Part shown: in pieces, positions 1 through 13,000 of the stretch
How the letters are laid out: each line of letters begins with the position of its first letter
Position numbering within the stretch: position 1 is the first letter of the stretch
DNA from: Phoronis australis
Taxonomy: Eukaryota; Phoronida; Phoronidae
Reading direction: 5' to 3'
Length of the DNA stretch: 64,000 nucleotides
NCBI GenBank assembly: GCA_002633005.1
Contig: NMRA01000344.1
Coordinates: forward strand, 296,499-360,498
Position numbers and translations under genes: made by a program
Notes under the pieces: generated by a model
The model's database searches: none
Seen by the model: the letters and a program-made list of their open reading frames with translations, nothing else
What the model was told of the DNA's origin: nothing

Positions 1-372
1 AAGATCTAGCCTGGTAAGAACTGACAAGAACAATACTAAACACTTACCAAAGATGCGAATTGTACAAGTATCCGAATTGCGTGTTTTAATACACAAAGAC
101 AAAGCAAGCAGACACTCTTTCTGGAACGCCGAGTCGCGTGCAACGGTGCAAGCTTCTCATTGGACTTTGCCATCAAGTTTTTATGGGAGACACATCCACA
201 GCTTCACAACAGTGTTGAAAAATCATTTTTAAATTTTTGTCTCCTCCAATCCTGGAACAAGAGTCTGGCCACCTGCTATTCGCTGAGACTAACTGATCAT
301 CGAATAACTTTCAATCAGGGAACTACCTTTAAGACTTCTTCCCAAAAGTCAAAATCCGATGAGTTGAAGACC

Positions 373-623
373 AGGGGCCCGTTCCAACAAAAGTGACTTA
401 GCTAAGCCAAATCTTAAATTTTTGTAAATTTTAAAATAAAAGTTAAATTTGTCTCAAAACCAATTCAAGAAAGACATCTTAAGTTTGTTTTAAGTGTTTA
501 ACATAAGTTTTGTCTTAATTTTGACTTGCTTGCCTAATGTGGAAGTTTCAAAGTTTGGAAGTTAAGACAAATCTTAAACTTAAGTCAAAAATGAACTTAA
601 GTCAGTTTCTTGGAACGGGCCCC
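373..623. mobile_element. 250-bp inverted-repeat element (MITE-like) with 5-bp target duplication
   Basis: The ends GGGGCCCGTTCCA (374-386) and TGGAACGGGCCCC (611-623) are perfect 13-bp inverted repeats. Both sides are flanked by AGACC (368-372 and 624-628), a likely target-site duplication. The interior is AT-rich with repeated TTAAGT-like words and no coding potential. Confidence 0.85.
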
Positions 624-1280
624 AGACCTGTGGATGTGCCGTGTGTTGTCTTTGTTACTTGGCGCAGCACTGTAAATCTATGTGAAAGTCTATAATGGAA
701 TAGGTCATCTGTGGCAAATATATACAAAGACTATAACGTCCTATTGATATATCCAAGAAAGTGTTGACCAATAACTGCGAAGATCATTACACTCAGCAAT
801 GTACTATTGTCCACCTACAGGATAAAGCCTGTGACATGAAATAATATCTGCAAGGCACGAAATGGTAGTAAGAAGTATCAGAAGATTTCCTGCAAATTGC
901 GCATCACCCAGATCTAAACCTTACGACCGAAGTCATGTTGTCAGGTTGTCAGTGTGATTGCAAGGAAAACTCAATAACTTATGTCTTTTTGTTGAAGTCT
1001 GTTTTGCCTCTTGAAGTCCACCATCCTGATGCAATGGACTACGCTGTAATAAAATCTGTAGCCGTAACTACAATCAGTATAGTGAACTTATGAGTACATG
1101 ACCTATTGCTAAGCCTGAAGGAAGTTATCACAAACCCCACACATCTGTTATGTAAACAGTGGTTGGTACAGCCACACAACCCACACTTTGTTTTATAATA
1201 GTCATAAAGTAAAGTTGTTCAGGAGCTGGAGTCTTTTTCCTCAGCTGCAGTCTCTAGTTTGTGAGAATAATGTACCATCA

Positions 1281-1361
1281 GGATACGTGTCCTATAAACA
1301 AAAATGCACCATCAGGACACGTGTCCCAATAACAATAATGCACCACCAGGACACGTGGTCC
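1281..1361. repeat. three spaced CACGTG-type palindromes
   Basis: GGATACGTGTCC (1281-1292), GGACACGTGTCC (1315-1326) and GGACACGTGGTCC (1349-1361) sit 34 bp apart within a degenerate tandem repeat that also shares the word CACCATCAGG. The second and third contain the canonical E-box CACGTG. Whether this is regulatory or simply a short minisatellite cannot be told from sequence. Confidence 0.6.
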
Positions 1362-2987
1362 CATTAACGAGTAGTAGGCCATCTTTCTCCTTTATGGTCA
1401 TTTTTGACCTGATTGACTGGTTTTCAGTGGAGTGTTTCCAGTTACCAATTAGTCAAGAGTTTTGTTCAGAATGAGTCTGCAATTAACAGGTGGTTTATTC
1501 CAGGTGCAGTGCTTTATGCCTGATACAGTGGTAAACAGTGCTTTATGGTCTTTATTTGGGTGCAATTGTACCTGGAATTTCTGATTCCGTAATAGCCAGC
1601 ACATCTTTTTAGAACATGGCATTGGCTCATCTACCTTGAACTACCCTAGTGCGTGAAAGTGTTATCCACCTTGAGAGGGGAAAATCTATAGAAAAAGGAG
1701 TGGGCGGTCTGTTGAAAGGATGTCTTAGTGCGGGGGGAGGGGATCTGTCAACAGGATATATGTCTAAGTGATGGATGTCTATGTTGTGCATACCTACTAG
1801 TATTCACCGTAAAAAGCAGTGATAAAATGAACTTGCAATTAACCAGAATGCTGTATACATATAACAAAATTGAATGAGAAAGTGAAACTTACAATTAAAT
1901 ATAAAAATATTAGTGGAGGTTTTGGTTGCTGTCTTAGTTTCATCACATCTACCCTGCTAAGTTCCGGACTTGCATTACTAGTAAAGTATGATGGTGATGG
2001 ACACAGACTGGGCACCAGTAAGATAGTACTGTACGTGTACTTGTCATATTGGTGGAACTTTAAGCAAAACTGTATCAATAATCCAGAGTTCAGAGCAGTT
2101 ATTTCTGTTTCTAACACATTAGTATTGATCTCAAATACTTGCTAACAATGATCATTTCGGAAATTCTTACAAACGAGGGAAATTTTTATTCTTTCAAAAA
2201 TTATAAGTTGCACTTGTCATGTAAACAGATTCGTATGGGTGAGTGAATGGAGGTGATTAGTGGCCAAGGTCATGCACTTTATCCGGTACGCGTTGAATCA
2301 GTTGCAATACGGTCATGTGATATTGTTTTCCGTATTCACCTCCCGCTCTACTTCAACAATGCTCTCCAAAGGTAGGTCGTTAGCCGATTCGATCATCAAA
2401 CTTTCCGAATATAGTTTAAAGCAATTGCAGCAGTATTTATAAAACTTGACATGCTATCAGGTCCCAATCGTAACATCTGAAACAAAACTGTTAATTATAT
2501 GGTACTTCTGTCTCAGTTTTCATCTGCTAAATCTTATATCGTCTGTAGTTCAGGTGCCGATTCCTGGTATCTACAATATCAAATGGTGTTTTTATTTAAC
2601 TATTTTCAGAAAATGTTACAAGTTCAATGCACGATTACCCTTGTTTTCATCTTTGATATCTCTCTTCAAGTAAGAAATCGTTACATTTAAAACTGTTTCT
2701 TTTACTAAAAATGTGTAACCTAACCCGCAAATATATACAAAAGTCATGTATATATATAGGATGTGATCTGCCACGTGAACAGTCTGGGTGAAGTATTTAA
2801 AAAATCTGCCGAAAAAATGAAAGGAACTTGAGAATCCGAAACGTATGGGATAGACACAAAACGTACCTCGATTGGCGGGAATGAAGGAATATCCCACTCA
2901 ACATTACTTCGCGTATCGACTGAGACCGTGGAATAATGTCTCATGGGATATTATTTCATCTGCGCCACTCTCGGTATGTTTTGTATA

Positions 2988-3148
2988 TACCGTAAACGTT
3001 CGGGTTAACGCCCATGCTCAGTTAACCGCCCACCCTGGATTTCTTGAAATTTCACGTTTAAGCGCCCATGTCTGGTTAACCGCCAACCCCCGATTTTTTG
3101 GGTTTGCCAATTTAACCGCCCAGGGCGTTAACCCGAACGTTTACGGTA
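2988..3148. mobile_element. 161-bp hairpin element, GTTCGGGTTAACGCCC family, copy 1
   Basis: A perfect 26-bp inverted repeat (2988-3013 and 3123-3148) begins TACCGTAAACGTTCGGG. If the outer TA is the duplicated target, the element starts CCGTAAACG, like TA-targeting elements. The interior repeats the words GTTAACCGCC and AGCGCCCATG several times in both directions. Confidence 0.85.
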
Positions 3149-6100
3149 TGTAGTTGGCAACATCTGAAAATAAAAAAGTGAGACATCTGGATCTAGGCCA
3201 TACTGTGAGAGGTAATAGCATGCCACAACCCATAAAATACATATAGTAAAATTACCACAGAGAGTGGACAACATACCAGAGCCAACTACTACTATTGTAT
3301 GGTTTAGAAATTAACTTTTGACATGGTGCAGGTGCAACTGACCTGGCGGCGCAAAACGATCAGTGTCAAGTGGCGGTTTATACACACACAACTTAGAAAC
3401 AGTGGCAAGGCTGAATTTGTAGGCAGGAATGTGGAGTGCTCATGCACAAAGATGCAAATTGCAGGAGTCACAGTTCAGTAACTGAGATTTTCGGTAGATA
3501 AGCCCACCCAATGAAATGCCCATGAGCTTTAATTCAGAAAATTATGCCGGTTAAATGCCCATTGGCGTTTATTTGGTGTTACAACTTCTGGTGTCGAAGT
3601 GTCTAGATAGTGGGGCAATTATTCTGAAAATTTCCTCTTAAAAGTCCACTCACCGTCAACTTTTAGTGCAAAATTCAGTTTTGTAGAGCATTTACCCTAA
3701 GTTATAAAAAAAGTATCGGCAAACTATGCATTTATTAACATAAAATTTAAATACACAGTTTTAAGTAAAAAATATCAGTTAGCAGACCTCTTGATCTATG
3801 CTGGCATTTGGTAGCCAAAACTATGACTTTGTGTTTACACGCCCTCCCTTTCCAAATAAAAGCCCAGGCGTTGTTGTTGTTGTTGCTGATATTTGCAGCT
3901 CCCCCAAGTGGAGGTGATTCGTGACATTGAGTTTTACTTCGATGATATTTGATGAACGCTTTGATCAGTAGACCTACTATACATAAACAAGCATTTGAAT
4001 TGAACCCAGTCTTGACTCTTAACTGTGTGTAATATTCTGACATTTTCTTTACAAAATAAATAGAGGTCAGGATTAAGTCAGAAGACAAAGCAATGAACAG
4101 CCAACTAACAATTGTGTGAAATTGATCACCTGTGTACAGATGCGTTTTTGCTCAAACTCAGTAGACGTGATCCGGTCGCACTTAGACGTATAGTTGACAC
4201 TGAGTAAGATGATCGGACGCTAGTTGCTCTACATCACAAAAGGATGACAAAAGTTATCACTGTGGTATCAGTTTGCTCCATGCCAGTCCTGTTTACTCAC
4301 ATACTTGTGCTCCATGGTCTCTTTCGTGTCAGCTGATCCATGTCAGCTTTTGTTTGAAGGATTTCCACATCCTTGCTGTTACCTATTATTTATTGCATGG
4401 GTGAATGAACCATGTTAAGCATTCATGTTCAACCCTCATATTTTGCATTACTGTCAGTTGCAAGATTTTTGGTATTTCTAGCTTCTCTACTTAGTCTTCA
4501 GTAAGAAAATGCTGTTTCAAAATCATTCTCATTGTTTTTCACTACAATTCCGAGTTTAATCTCATTGTGCGCCAGACTTGAAATTTTTGCCATTGGGATA
4601 ACATTTTATTTGGATGGGTGTCGAGTTCACAGCGATGACATGCATAAATTATCGAATCTCTTCTGCGCCTTCTCAACTTGTGTGGTATCATTGTCAGACC
4701 TCACAAGTGATTTACCCAAGTACGGTAAACCCCACACATTTTCCAGTCCTGTTCACCTTGAATGTGATTTTGTCTGACCAACTTTGAACACTTTCTGTAC
4801 TATTTTTAGCGGTGATTGTGTGTACATAGTATTATATACTTCATTGTACCGTTATGCTCTATGGTCGGTCACACACACACACACCCACCTAATATTTAGT
4901 ATTGCAAAATTTACTCAAATTTGATGGGTGCAGCAGTAAGGAGTGTTCAGATAGCCCAAGTCTCAACTTGTGATTTATCTCAGAGGTTATGATCAATGGA
5001 CTAATATTTTGTGATGCCTCAAAGCTCAAAACTTTCAGCATGTGTACATGTATTTAACTTCATTGGTGTATGATAGAAAAAGCAGTAACTTTATAATACA
5101 ACCATCTCATTCACAGACTGAGATGTATCGCACAACACAACGCTGCTGCTGCGTTAACTCTAATCCTCAACTTATACTACATTTTTAGGATTCAGCGTAT
5201 CTTAGGTTCGGTAAAAATATGACGAACTCTTTATTTGAAGTCTTGAGTGTAATGAATTTTCGTTTCTTCCAAAACTTTAAAATCTCTTTCATGTTTTTGC
5301 AAAAGTTTTTTTGTCCATGTAGGCAGATGAAAAAGTGGTTATTTTTCAAAATAGACTACTGAACACTGTTAGTGACAGATCCTTAATAATGCTTTTGTAT
5401 GTCAATCAATAATAACCAGTGAATCTTAACATATGGCTGCCTTTTTGAGCTATGTAGAGAGGTCTGACATGAAATCATTATTTTACAGGCACACAAAGGT
5501 AAAAATTGAAAAGGCAGGCAGGACCTACTTTGTCAAACCAATGAGCTAACTAGCTTATTGGTCAAACTCAGTGCTCTCCCCAGTGGCTACCTTGTTTGTC
5601 CTCTTAATGGAAACCTTAACTGATCCTTATATTTTTTGTTGATAAACAAACAAGAACCAAGTTGGCACACAGACAGACAAATTGTATCTACTAAACAGTA
5701 ACCACCAATGGTGTCTAGTAAGTAAACAGGGTTACCAGGGGCGTCTGCTATCATTCTGGAGTTGTTCGGTGATAGTGAAGAAAAATTTAAAAGTTGGGCA
5801 TTTAACATGAGACACTGGGTATTGTAGTGAGGGTTCCTTGAACTTAATGTTGAAGTGACATAACTTTGATGGCTAAGGCAAGTATTGGTATAATTTGTCT
5901 ATACAAAACATTTGTTGCACATGGTCTATGGAGAATGTGTTTGTGGCAAGGCAACGGCGTAGTTATCATAGTGTGAGTGTGTGACATTGTTAACAGTGTT
6001 ATAAACAGAGTTGTCATGGAAACAAGTTGTCTTCTGGTATCAACTTTTGTCAACTATTGTTGAATTAGATACTGTTAAACAGACCTTCTAGAGGGTCTCC

Positions 6101-6927
6101 AGGCATCCATGTGGGCATTGTGACTCAAATTAAGACACCTAACTAGGACACCCTGTTCATCAGTCGAATTTCCAAATAAAGTAAGCAAGTTTAGCGTTAG
6201 GTGTCTCTTAACTTGCTAACAACATACCTGAGAACTCATTAATATGTCCAGGATGGAAAAGTGGGAGTAATTTTTTTTTAGTAGAGTGGCCCTCAAAATG
6301 GGTGTGTTTTGGAAAAATTGAAAGTTATAGAAAATTCAAATATGGTTCCTGAAACAGAGATACTGTTCCAGTGAACTTTCAGATAAGGCCAACAAGGTTC
6401 ATAAGACTATGGTTTGACTTTTTCATGGAATTGCCCAGATACAAAAAACTTCAAGTCCTGAATAAAACCATAGATCTGAACACAGTACAGGTGTTCCTAT
6501 GCTCAGCTCATTCCCTACACTGAATTTTTGGCACTAGTAACTATAGTGCGATTGTGACGTGAAATTTAGTATGTAATCCTGTTATTGTTTCCACTAAAAT
6601 TTCAGTGGAAAAATTTTTGCATTGACATCCGGTATTCCGAATTCCACCAAATTGTCCTGAACTGATACTAAGTACTGGAAAATTTTAAATGAGTTACCAC
6701 AGTTTGTTTACTCAACAATTAAGAGTAGTAATGTCAACGCCTATAAAAGAGACAAAAATACCAGTATTCTAGTAGTATCGGGAATCCTTGGGGACACAAT
6801 CGTTATAAATTTGTTTTTTGTGAAATATTTATGTGGGATTTGGGAACACATTGGATCGCAGCTGTAAGTTGCGTTTCAGATTGTCAGCGTGGTGTAAAAT
6901 GGCTACAGTTTGTGTTTTCTGTTTCAG

Positions 6928-7044
6928 GTTGGCAGCCCCGATGGTTTGTGTTGGACAACGGAATTCTGTCGTATTACAAGTCGCAGGATGAAGTGAACAA
7001 TGGCAGCAAAGGCTCGCTAAAGATGGCCGTCTGCGATGTAACGG
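6928..7044 (+). CDS. PLEKHA8: PLEKHA8 exon: first half of PH domain
   Basis: Acceptor TTTCAG ends at 6927 and donor GTATGT begins at 7045. The exon starts with two bases that complete a Gly codon begun in the missing first exon, then reads [20 protein letters not shown] and ends after MAVCDVT plus one base. This is the beta1-beta4 part of the PH domain, including the basic beta1-beta2 loop expected to contact PI4P. An ATG further upstream at 6831 in the same frame precedes the splice acceptor and is intronic, so it is not the start. Confidence 0.95.
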
Positions 7045-10000
7045 GTATGTTGACACATAAAAAGGGAGAGTTGTCTTCAGACACCAGGGCCCGGTCTCTA
7101 ATCTTTGTACTCGAAACGAACTCGAAACTATTTTTGGCAATTTCTCTGCTCCTTTTGTGCGAACTTAAGATAATTGGTTATCAGACTGTGCTCGAATACA
7201 TTATAGTTTATGCATAGGAGTTTCTAGTTCAAGTTTGCCCTTGAAGACCCTTATGTTCGTGCTACAAACTCGAGTAAAAACTCGAAATTTCGAGTTCTAA
7301 CTCGAACTTATTGCTTTAATATTGGGTTTACAAACTGTGAACTAAGGGCAATAATTTATCTACGTAAGTTATTGTGTACTCGAGCATAGAATAATAGACA
7401 CTTATCTTGAGTTCGCCCAAAAGTAGAGTACAAAATGCCAAACCTAATTTCGAGTTCCATTTTGAGTAAAAAGATTGGAGACCGGGCTCTGATTTTTGTA
7501 GTAATAAAATTGCATAAAATCTATGGAAAATGTTTTATTACCTGATCAAGTACTAGTAGAGAGTATTATTATTGTCTTTGAACCTGTTCCCTGTGTGCAA
7601 TCCATTGATTAAAATTTTAGAATCTATTTCATGCATTTTGTGAATGGGCTTGTGGTTAATATAATATGTGATTCTAGACTTTAGAGATGCTGTTTATTTC
7701 ATCACTATGTAGCTGGGAAGTCAACTGAGTATTTAATTTGTTAAACCTAAAAGTTGAAAAATATCATGGGACATTTTTTCAATGTTTAAGAAAGATGATA
7801 TTCATTGGAAGTTCAATCTTGTGGTATTTTAATCATGAATAGAAGATATCAAATGGTGAGTGTTGATCTAAGCACAGCAAAACATGGTTGCATTCAAATG
7901 AAATTTCCCAAAATTCAGAAGTGTGTGTTTTGTTGAACTTGGATATTATGAATAGCAGACAGTAGAAGGAAGTTGTTTTGTGGTCCCTTTGTCCTTGTAA
8001 AAATACTGCAACATAGGATGAGAATATAAACAATCTAAATGATATCAATTATTTCGCAGTTCAATGCCAGTTCAGAGAAAATTGTGGCGAGCCCAACTAC
8101 AGCAGTTTTAGATCTAGATATTATTTCCTACATTTGTGCGCTCTTTCATGTTTCAGTGCATCCCACAGATGGCACTAGGTTAGACCTGTGCATCCCTGGA
8201 GAACAGTACTTCTATGTTAAGGCAGCCACTCCCAAGGAGCGACAGATGTGGCTGGTGGCTCTGGGCAGTTGTAAAGCTTGTCTGACTGACGAAATTGTCT
8301 CTAAACATAACGGAGTGGTTGACTCTAGTAAGTACTGTGACGTAGTGGAAGTTTAATTATGTCAAAACTTTGACTTCCATTTCATGTTTTTTGTTGTTTC
8401 TTTGAGAAACTTTGAAAGGAATTTTTAGGCCTAGAATCTAAAAGAAGATATGATAACTCTAGCAAAAGACAAACAATAATTCTGATAATGCAATATGATA
8501 GAACTAATCATTTGAATAAAAATGTTACTATATTTGCCGTAATAACCGCCCATGTCCCTATAAGCGCCCCCCACGCGTTTTCAGACTTTGCTAAAATAAT
8601 CGCACAGTCCATGAACGTGTACGTGCAAAAAATGCCTTACCTACAGTCCTAAAATTCTACAGTAACGTCATCAATTTATCAATAATATCCGACAGTCCTG
8701 AAAAATGTCATTGTGCACAGAATTTGTAGACCACGAGCCTCGCCGCTAAGTTGGTATTTAGCCGTGACTATACACTTCAAACTTCCGCCATGCCTCAAAA
8801 CGAACACAAAAGTTTTGCTGATCTTGCGAGGACCAATGGTCCAAAACAGATGTAGTGTACTTGTCTACAGGATTGCTTTGTAGATATTTCCCGCTTTCAA
8901 CAGGAATCCAAATTTCTTTGTACATGTGAAAACCGCGAATCGAAGACTAATAAAAAGCTTGGCCAGTGTTAAAATCACGTGGTCAGGAAGCGCACGCTAC
9001 ATACATGAACCTGTCATCAAAGACATTAGTCGGGAACTATCCATTCATGAAACGGGTAGCATAGCATCGGCAAGAAATGAATATTGGCACTAATTTCGAC
9101 AGTTTCTAATACTATTAGCGTTATTTTTAAGATGAGTTGTTTGATTAACCATAAATGGTGTTTTTAAGCCAAATATCTGATAAAATGACAACTGACATTG
9201 AATGCTTACACACCCTTACACCGAAAAATAACTGTCCAGCAAGTGCTGAATGAAACACGCTCTGGTTTAGGCCTACTGCTTGTGCAAATTTCTTTAGATG
9301 CAATGCACATCTAGTAGCTCGTTAGATTGCGTGGCTCTGACCAAAAGACAGTCTCTGCTCTGGCAAATGAACTCTGGTGACACGCACGCACTCGCTTACT
9401 CTACGCAGATGAACTTCAAAACAAATGTCACGTGACAACAACATGTGTGTTTGTCCAGACATTTTTCTCATGTTGCTGATCATACGTGTAGATGGCACGA
9501 TCTAGCACAGATTTGAACTTAAACCTGCCGTTAATCCCGACTCCACGGAAATTAAAAATCTTAGGGGCGCTACTTGGAAAACTTAAGGAGGATTTCAGGT
9601 AATTTGCTTGAGTCAAAACTGTATTTTTATTCAAGCATTCAAGTTGCCATATCGACGATTGCGAGGCAGTCAGTCGGCGAGTTTTCACCCTGGGATTTCA
9701 GCACAATTTTCTGTAAAATGATGGTAATTTAGCAGCGAAGTTTGATAGCAATGCACCACGGTTTTGTAGTAAGTCTTTCATAGATTACAGATATGTCACA
9801 GAGGGTAAATGTGATGAATCTTAGCTTCCGATTTCACCCCGATTTGGAGAACGGGTTTCAACGGCCTTGGGTTATAATAAGCCCCTCCCCCCGAAACGAA
9901 CTTTTCTAAGCGCCCTGGGCGGTTATTACGGCGAATACGGTACTTCATTTCCAAAATTGGTTGACAAGTTAGTATAAAAGTTGTGTAAATAAGCCGATAT

Positions 10001-13000
10001 TTTAAAAACGCAAGTTACGTAATGATTTGGCAGGAATGACTCACTTAGACACAACATGCAATTAGCTGCTAACTACACCGTGGTTAATTATTTTTTATTT
10101 TTTTCTTTGCATTTCTATTTTTTGTTGAATACTTATGAAGTGTTTGTATGTTAGGTGATGAAACTGACCTTGCTGTATCCAAGGAAGACCTCAAGTCCAA
10201 GAAGTCTGAACTGAGGTTATACTGTGACTTACTTATGCAACAAGTTCACAGTGTCAAGTCTGCCATAGAGGAGAACATACCCCCTGATGTGCAGGTAATT
10301 TAGTCAGATGGGAATACACATGATAGTATTTGAACTATAGTAATGTTTTTACACTCCCTAGACATAGATTTATGCCAAAAGTTATGACTGGTTATGTACA
10401 GTTGGTTGGGATTTTGATTCTCTTCAATTGTGAGGGAATTCTGTTGTATTCTTGAGTGACGGTTTAGGGAAGGCTTCATTGCGACAAAAAAGTGTACCTC
10501 CATACATGACTTGCTCTGAGTGGTGAAGGCTTTATAATTCAAGAATTATTTCTGAATTTTGTTTTTAGATTGGGAGGTTCTCTAGGAGTGTTAAAGAATA
10601 CGGAGAAAATTTTTAATTGATCACTAACTACTCTAAACTATTGATTTCACATTTCCACAAGTGCCGCCCCCTAGTGGCGTGATGTTATTACTGCTTGGTA
10701 ATAACACCATGACCACAGACCACAAAATCAAATCTCAGTGTCTTTCATGTGTGTTTGGGTAATAAGGGATCCTGCCATTAGGGATTCTTATAGATTATTG
10801 TGGTCTTTTGGTCAAAGGTCAGACGACTCATCTTCTGATCTGGCATCTCGTCCAGTTAGACTTATCGGACATGTCTTTGCAGACGTGAACGTTAACTGAA
10901 TCCTACAAATATACCATGCTGTTCCCGGCCTATTTTGTTACAATTTGTTTGGGACGTCTTTGGAGTTCTGTTTGGAAATTGTGGAGAAATTAGCAACTAT
11001 GCTCATTTATATAAGAAATGAAAGGTGGAGCACAACGAAACAGGCTCAGGGGGCTTTACTCTTAATGTCAGCAGTATAAGTAGTAGTAGCAGCAGCAGCA
11101 GCAGGAGCAGCAGCAGTAGTAGGCAAACTGAAATGCAACAAAAAACTATGTTCAAATTTACACGTTACATATGCTATACCATGTAGATAACGAGCCAATT
11201 CCTCAGACAATGCCCATGAAAATGGCAATGGGCAAAGGGCATACATTAAAAGCACACGTTCAAAATTTTAAATACACTGATGGAACAAGGGAAAACTAAC
11301 GAATGCAAATAAATTACTTTATATCAAGAAACACAAGTTATACGATATTGCCCCAAGCCCAACCAAATCCCGTTGAATAACTCTGTGTGTGTTCATTGAT
11401 GTTTCTCCACCATAAACGTTCACTTTGTGGAATGGCATTCGAAAAAGGTGGCACAAGAAATCAGAGAGAGCAACATCTGATGCAAGAACTACGCAGCAAC
11501 AAGTCTACTTATGCGGCAAGAAACGAGCGTATTCATACGTCTAAGTTAGAATAAGGCAGTAACAAAAGTCGAAGATAGTCTTTATTCCAATTGGTGGCGT
11601 AGAAGAATTTTCAAGTTTTACTTAACAGACCATGTGGTCAATGCGGTTAATTTTCAAAAACTGATGGAATCATTATCCTTTTTATGACAAAATTGTTGAA
11701 GAACTTTAATAGTAATTGTTTTTACTTGCGTTGTGTACTTTCCATTGCCACTTTGCAAAAATTAAAATGTCACGTGAGGCTATGGGTTTCATAGCCATTG
11801 TCAAAGTGTTGCCAGCACTGACTCAATACGTTATTACCTTGGTATGTGCCACCAGCTAGACTCGATAACTCATCTTTGTATTTATTCATTTGCTTCCCTT
11901 TGTCTCCGCAGCAACTTGATGAGGCCACATCACTGTTGAGCGCCACCTGTGATACATTCATCCAAACACTGGATGAAGTCATGTTCCTGAGTCATGCCAC
12001 TGTTCAATTGGACACCTCATTCCAGCATGCACCATCTCCTGGTATCGACCCCCCAGAAGTTGTCCAGGGTCCTTTACTGAAAAAGGTAACAACTCCTTAC
12101 ACTTGTTATGGTATCTTGTTATGCAATAGGTCACTCATAGGTGTCACTTCACCAGTTGTTTGGGGCTGAACACTTTTGTTGCAGACTTAACGAGATAGAT
12201 TGAGTTAATGTGAGGCCATTTATTGCAAAGCTCACTTTAGTGTCTGTGTGGCCACAGCTGTGGGTTGTACGTTGTTGTCAGAGGGCGCTGCGAGTGACAA
12301 GTCATGTTGATTAGTTGTACTGCTGGACCATGATTGAAGTTGCAAGTGACTTGCCAGGAACACGCTGCATTTTTGAGATTGTTATATAGTGTATCTGCAC
12401 TTCCAAGACATATAATTTGACATTTCATTTATCTTGCATGACGTGCGTTTACTTAATCCTTCAACTTTCTTCTGGTTTTACTGAGTGATAGCTGATATCT
12501 GATTGTTACTGTATCCCTTTGTAGTTTGATATCCGTTATCTTACTGAAAGCTGATCTCATATCTGTTTTAAGCTCATACTACAGTTCAATGTACTTTGTG
12601 TCTGCTTTCAACCCCTCATTAACAAAATGTTATTCACAGTCTTGATTTTAGGCCAAAGTAATAACAGAAAATAGATAACTTACAAGGGTTTTGGCAATTA
12701 TTAGTGGAATGTGTTTAATTTAAGGTTATGTTGGCCTTATTGAAATTGTATTTAGCCAAATATCATCAAAGCTATAGATTTTAACTTAGTAAAGTAAATA
12801 TTTTTAAATTTAATGTAGAAAGTGTGTAGAATTTGATTTTTAACTTTACATCAATCTTGTGTCATGTGACTATGTGTTTTCGATGAAATTTAGCAATAAA
12901 GAAAGGTACGTGCATGGCAAACTATGGTAATAATAACACGACCAAGTTTGCTTTGACATAAATGTTCAAGATATAATCTCAAGGATGCTGTTACAGTTTT

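Larger units (their letters stand above)
1..6927. other. region upstream of the first recognised PLEKHA8 exon
   Basis: No exon supported. I looked for an exon encoding the FAPP start (MEGxLYKWTNYL type) and found none, so this is either intron 1 of PLEKHA8 or the spacer before a diverged start. It holds inverted-repeat elements at 373-623 and 2988-3148, an E-box-like triplet at 1281-1361, and a short CA run near 4870. The remaining open frames up to 113 codons show no family signature. Confidence 0.5.

Noticed and set aside
1839-2145. Overlapping 91-92-codon frames on both strands
   Set aside because: No family resemblance and no splice or promoter context.
6831-7217. 128-codon frame with an ATG upstream of the PH-domain exon as PLEKHA8 start
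   Set aside because: Residues before GWQPRW do not resemble a PH strand, and a strong acceptor (TTTCAG at 6927) separates them from the exon.
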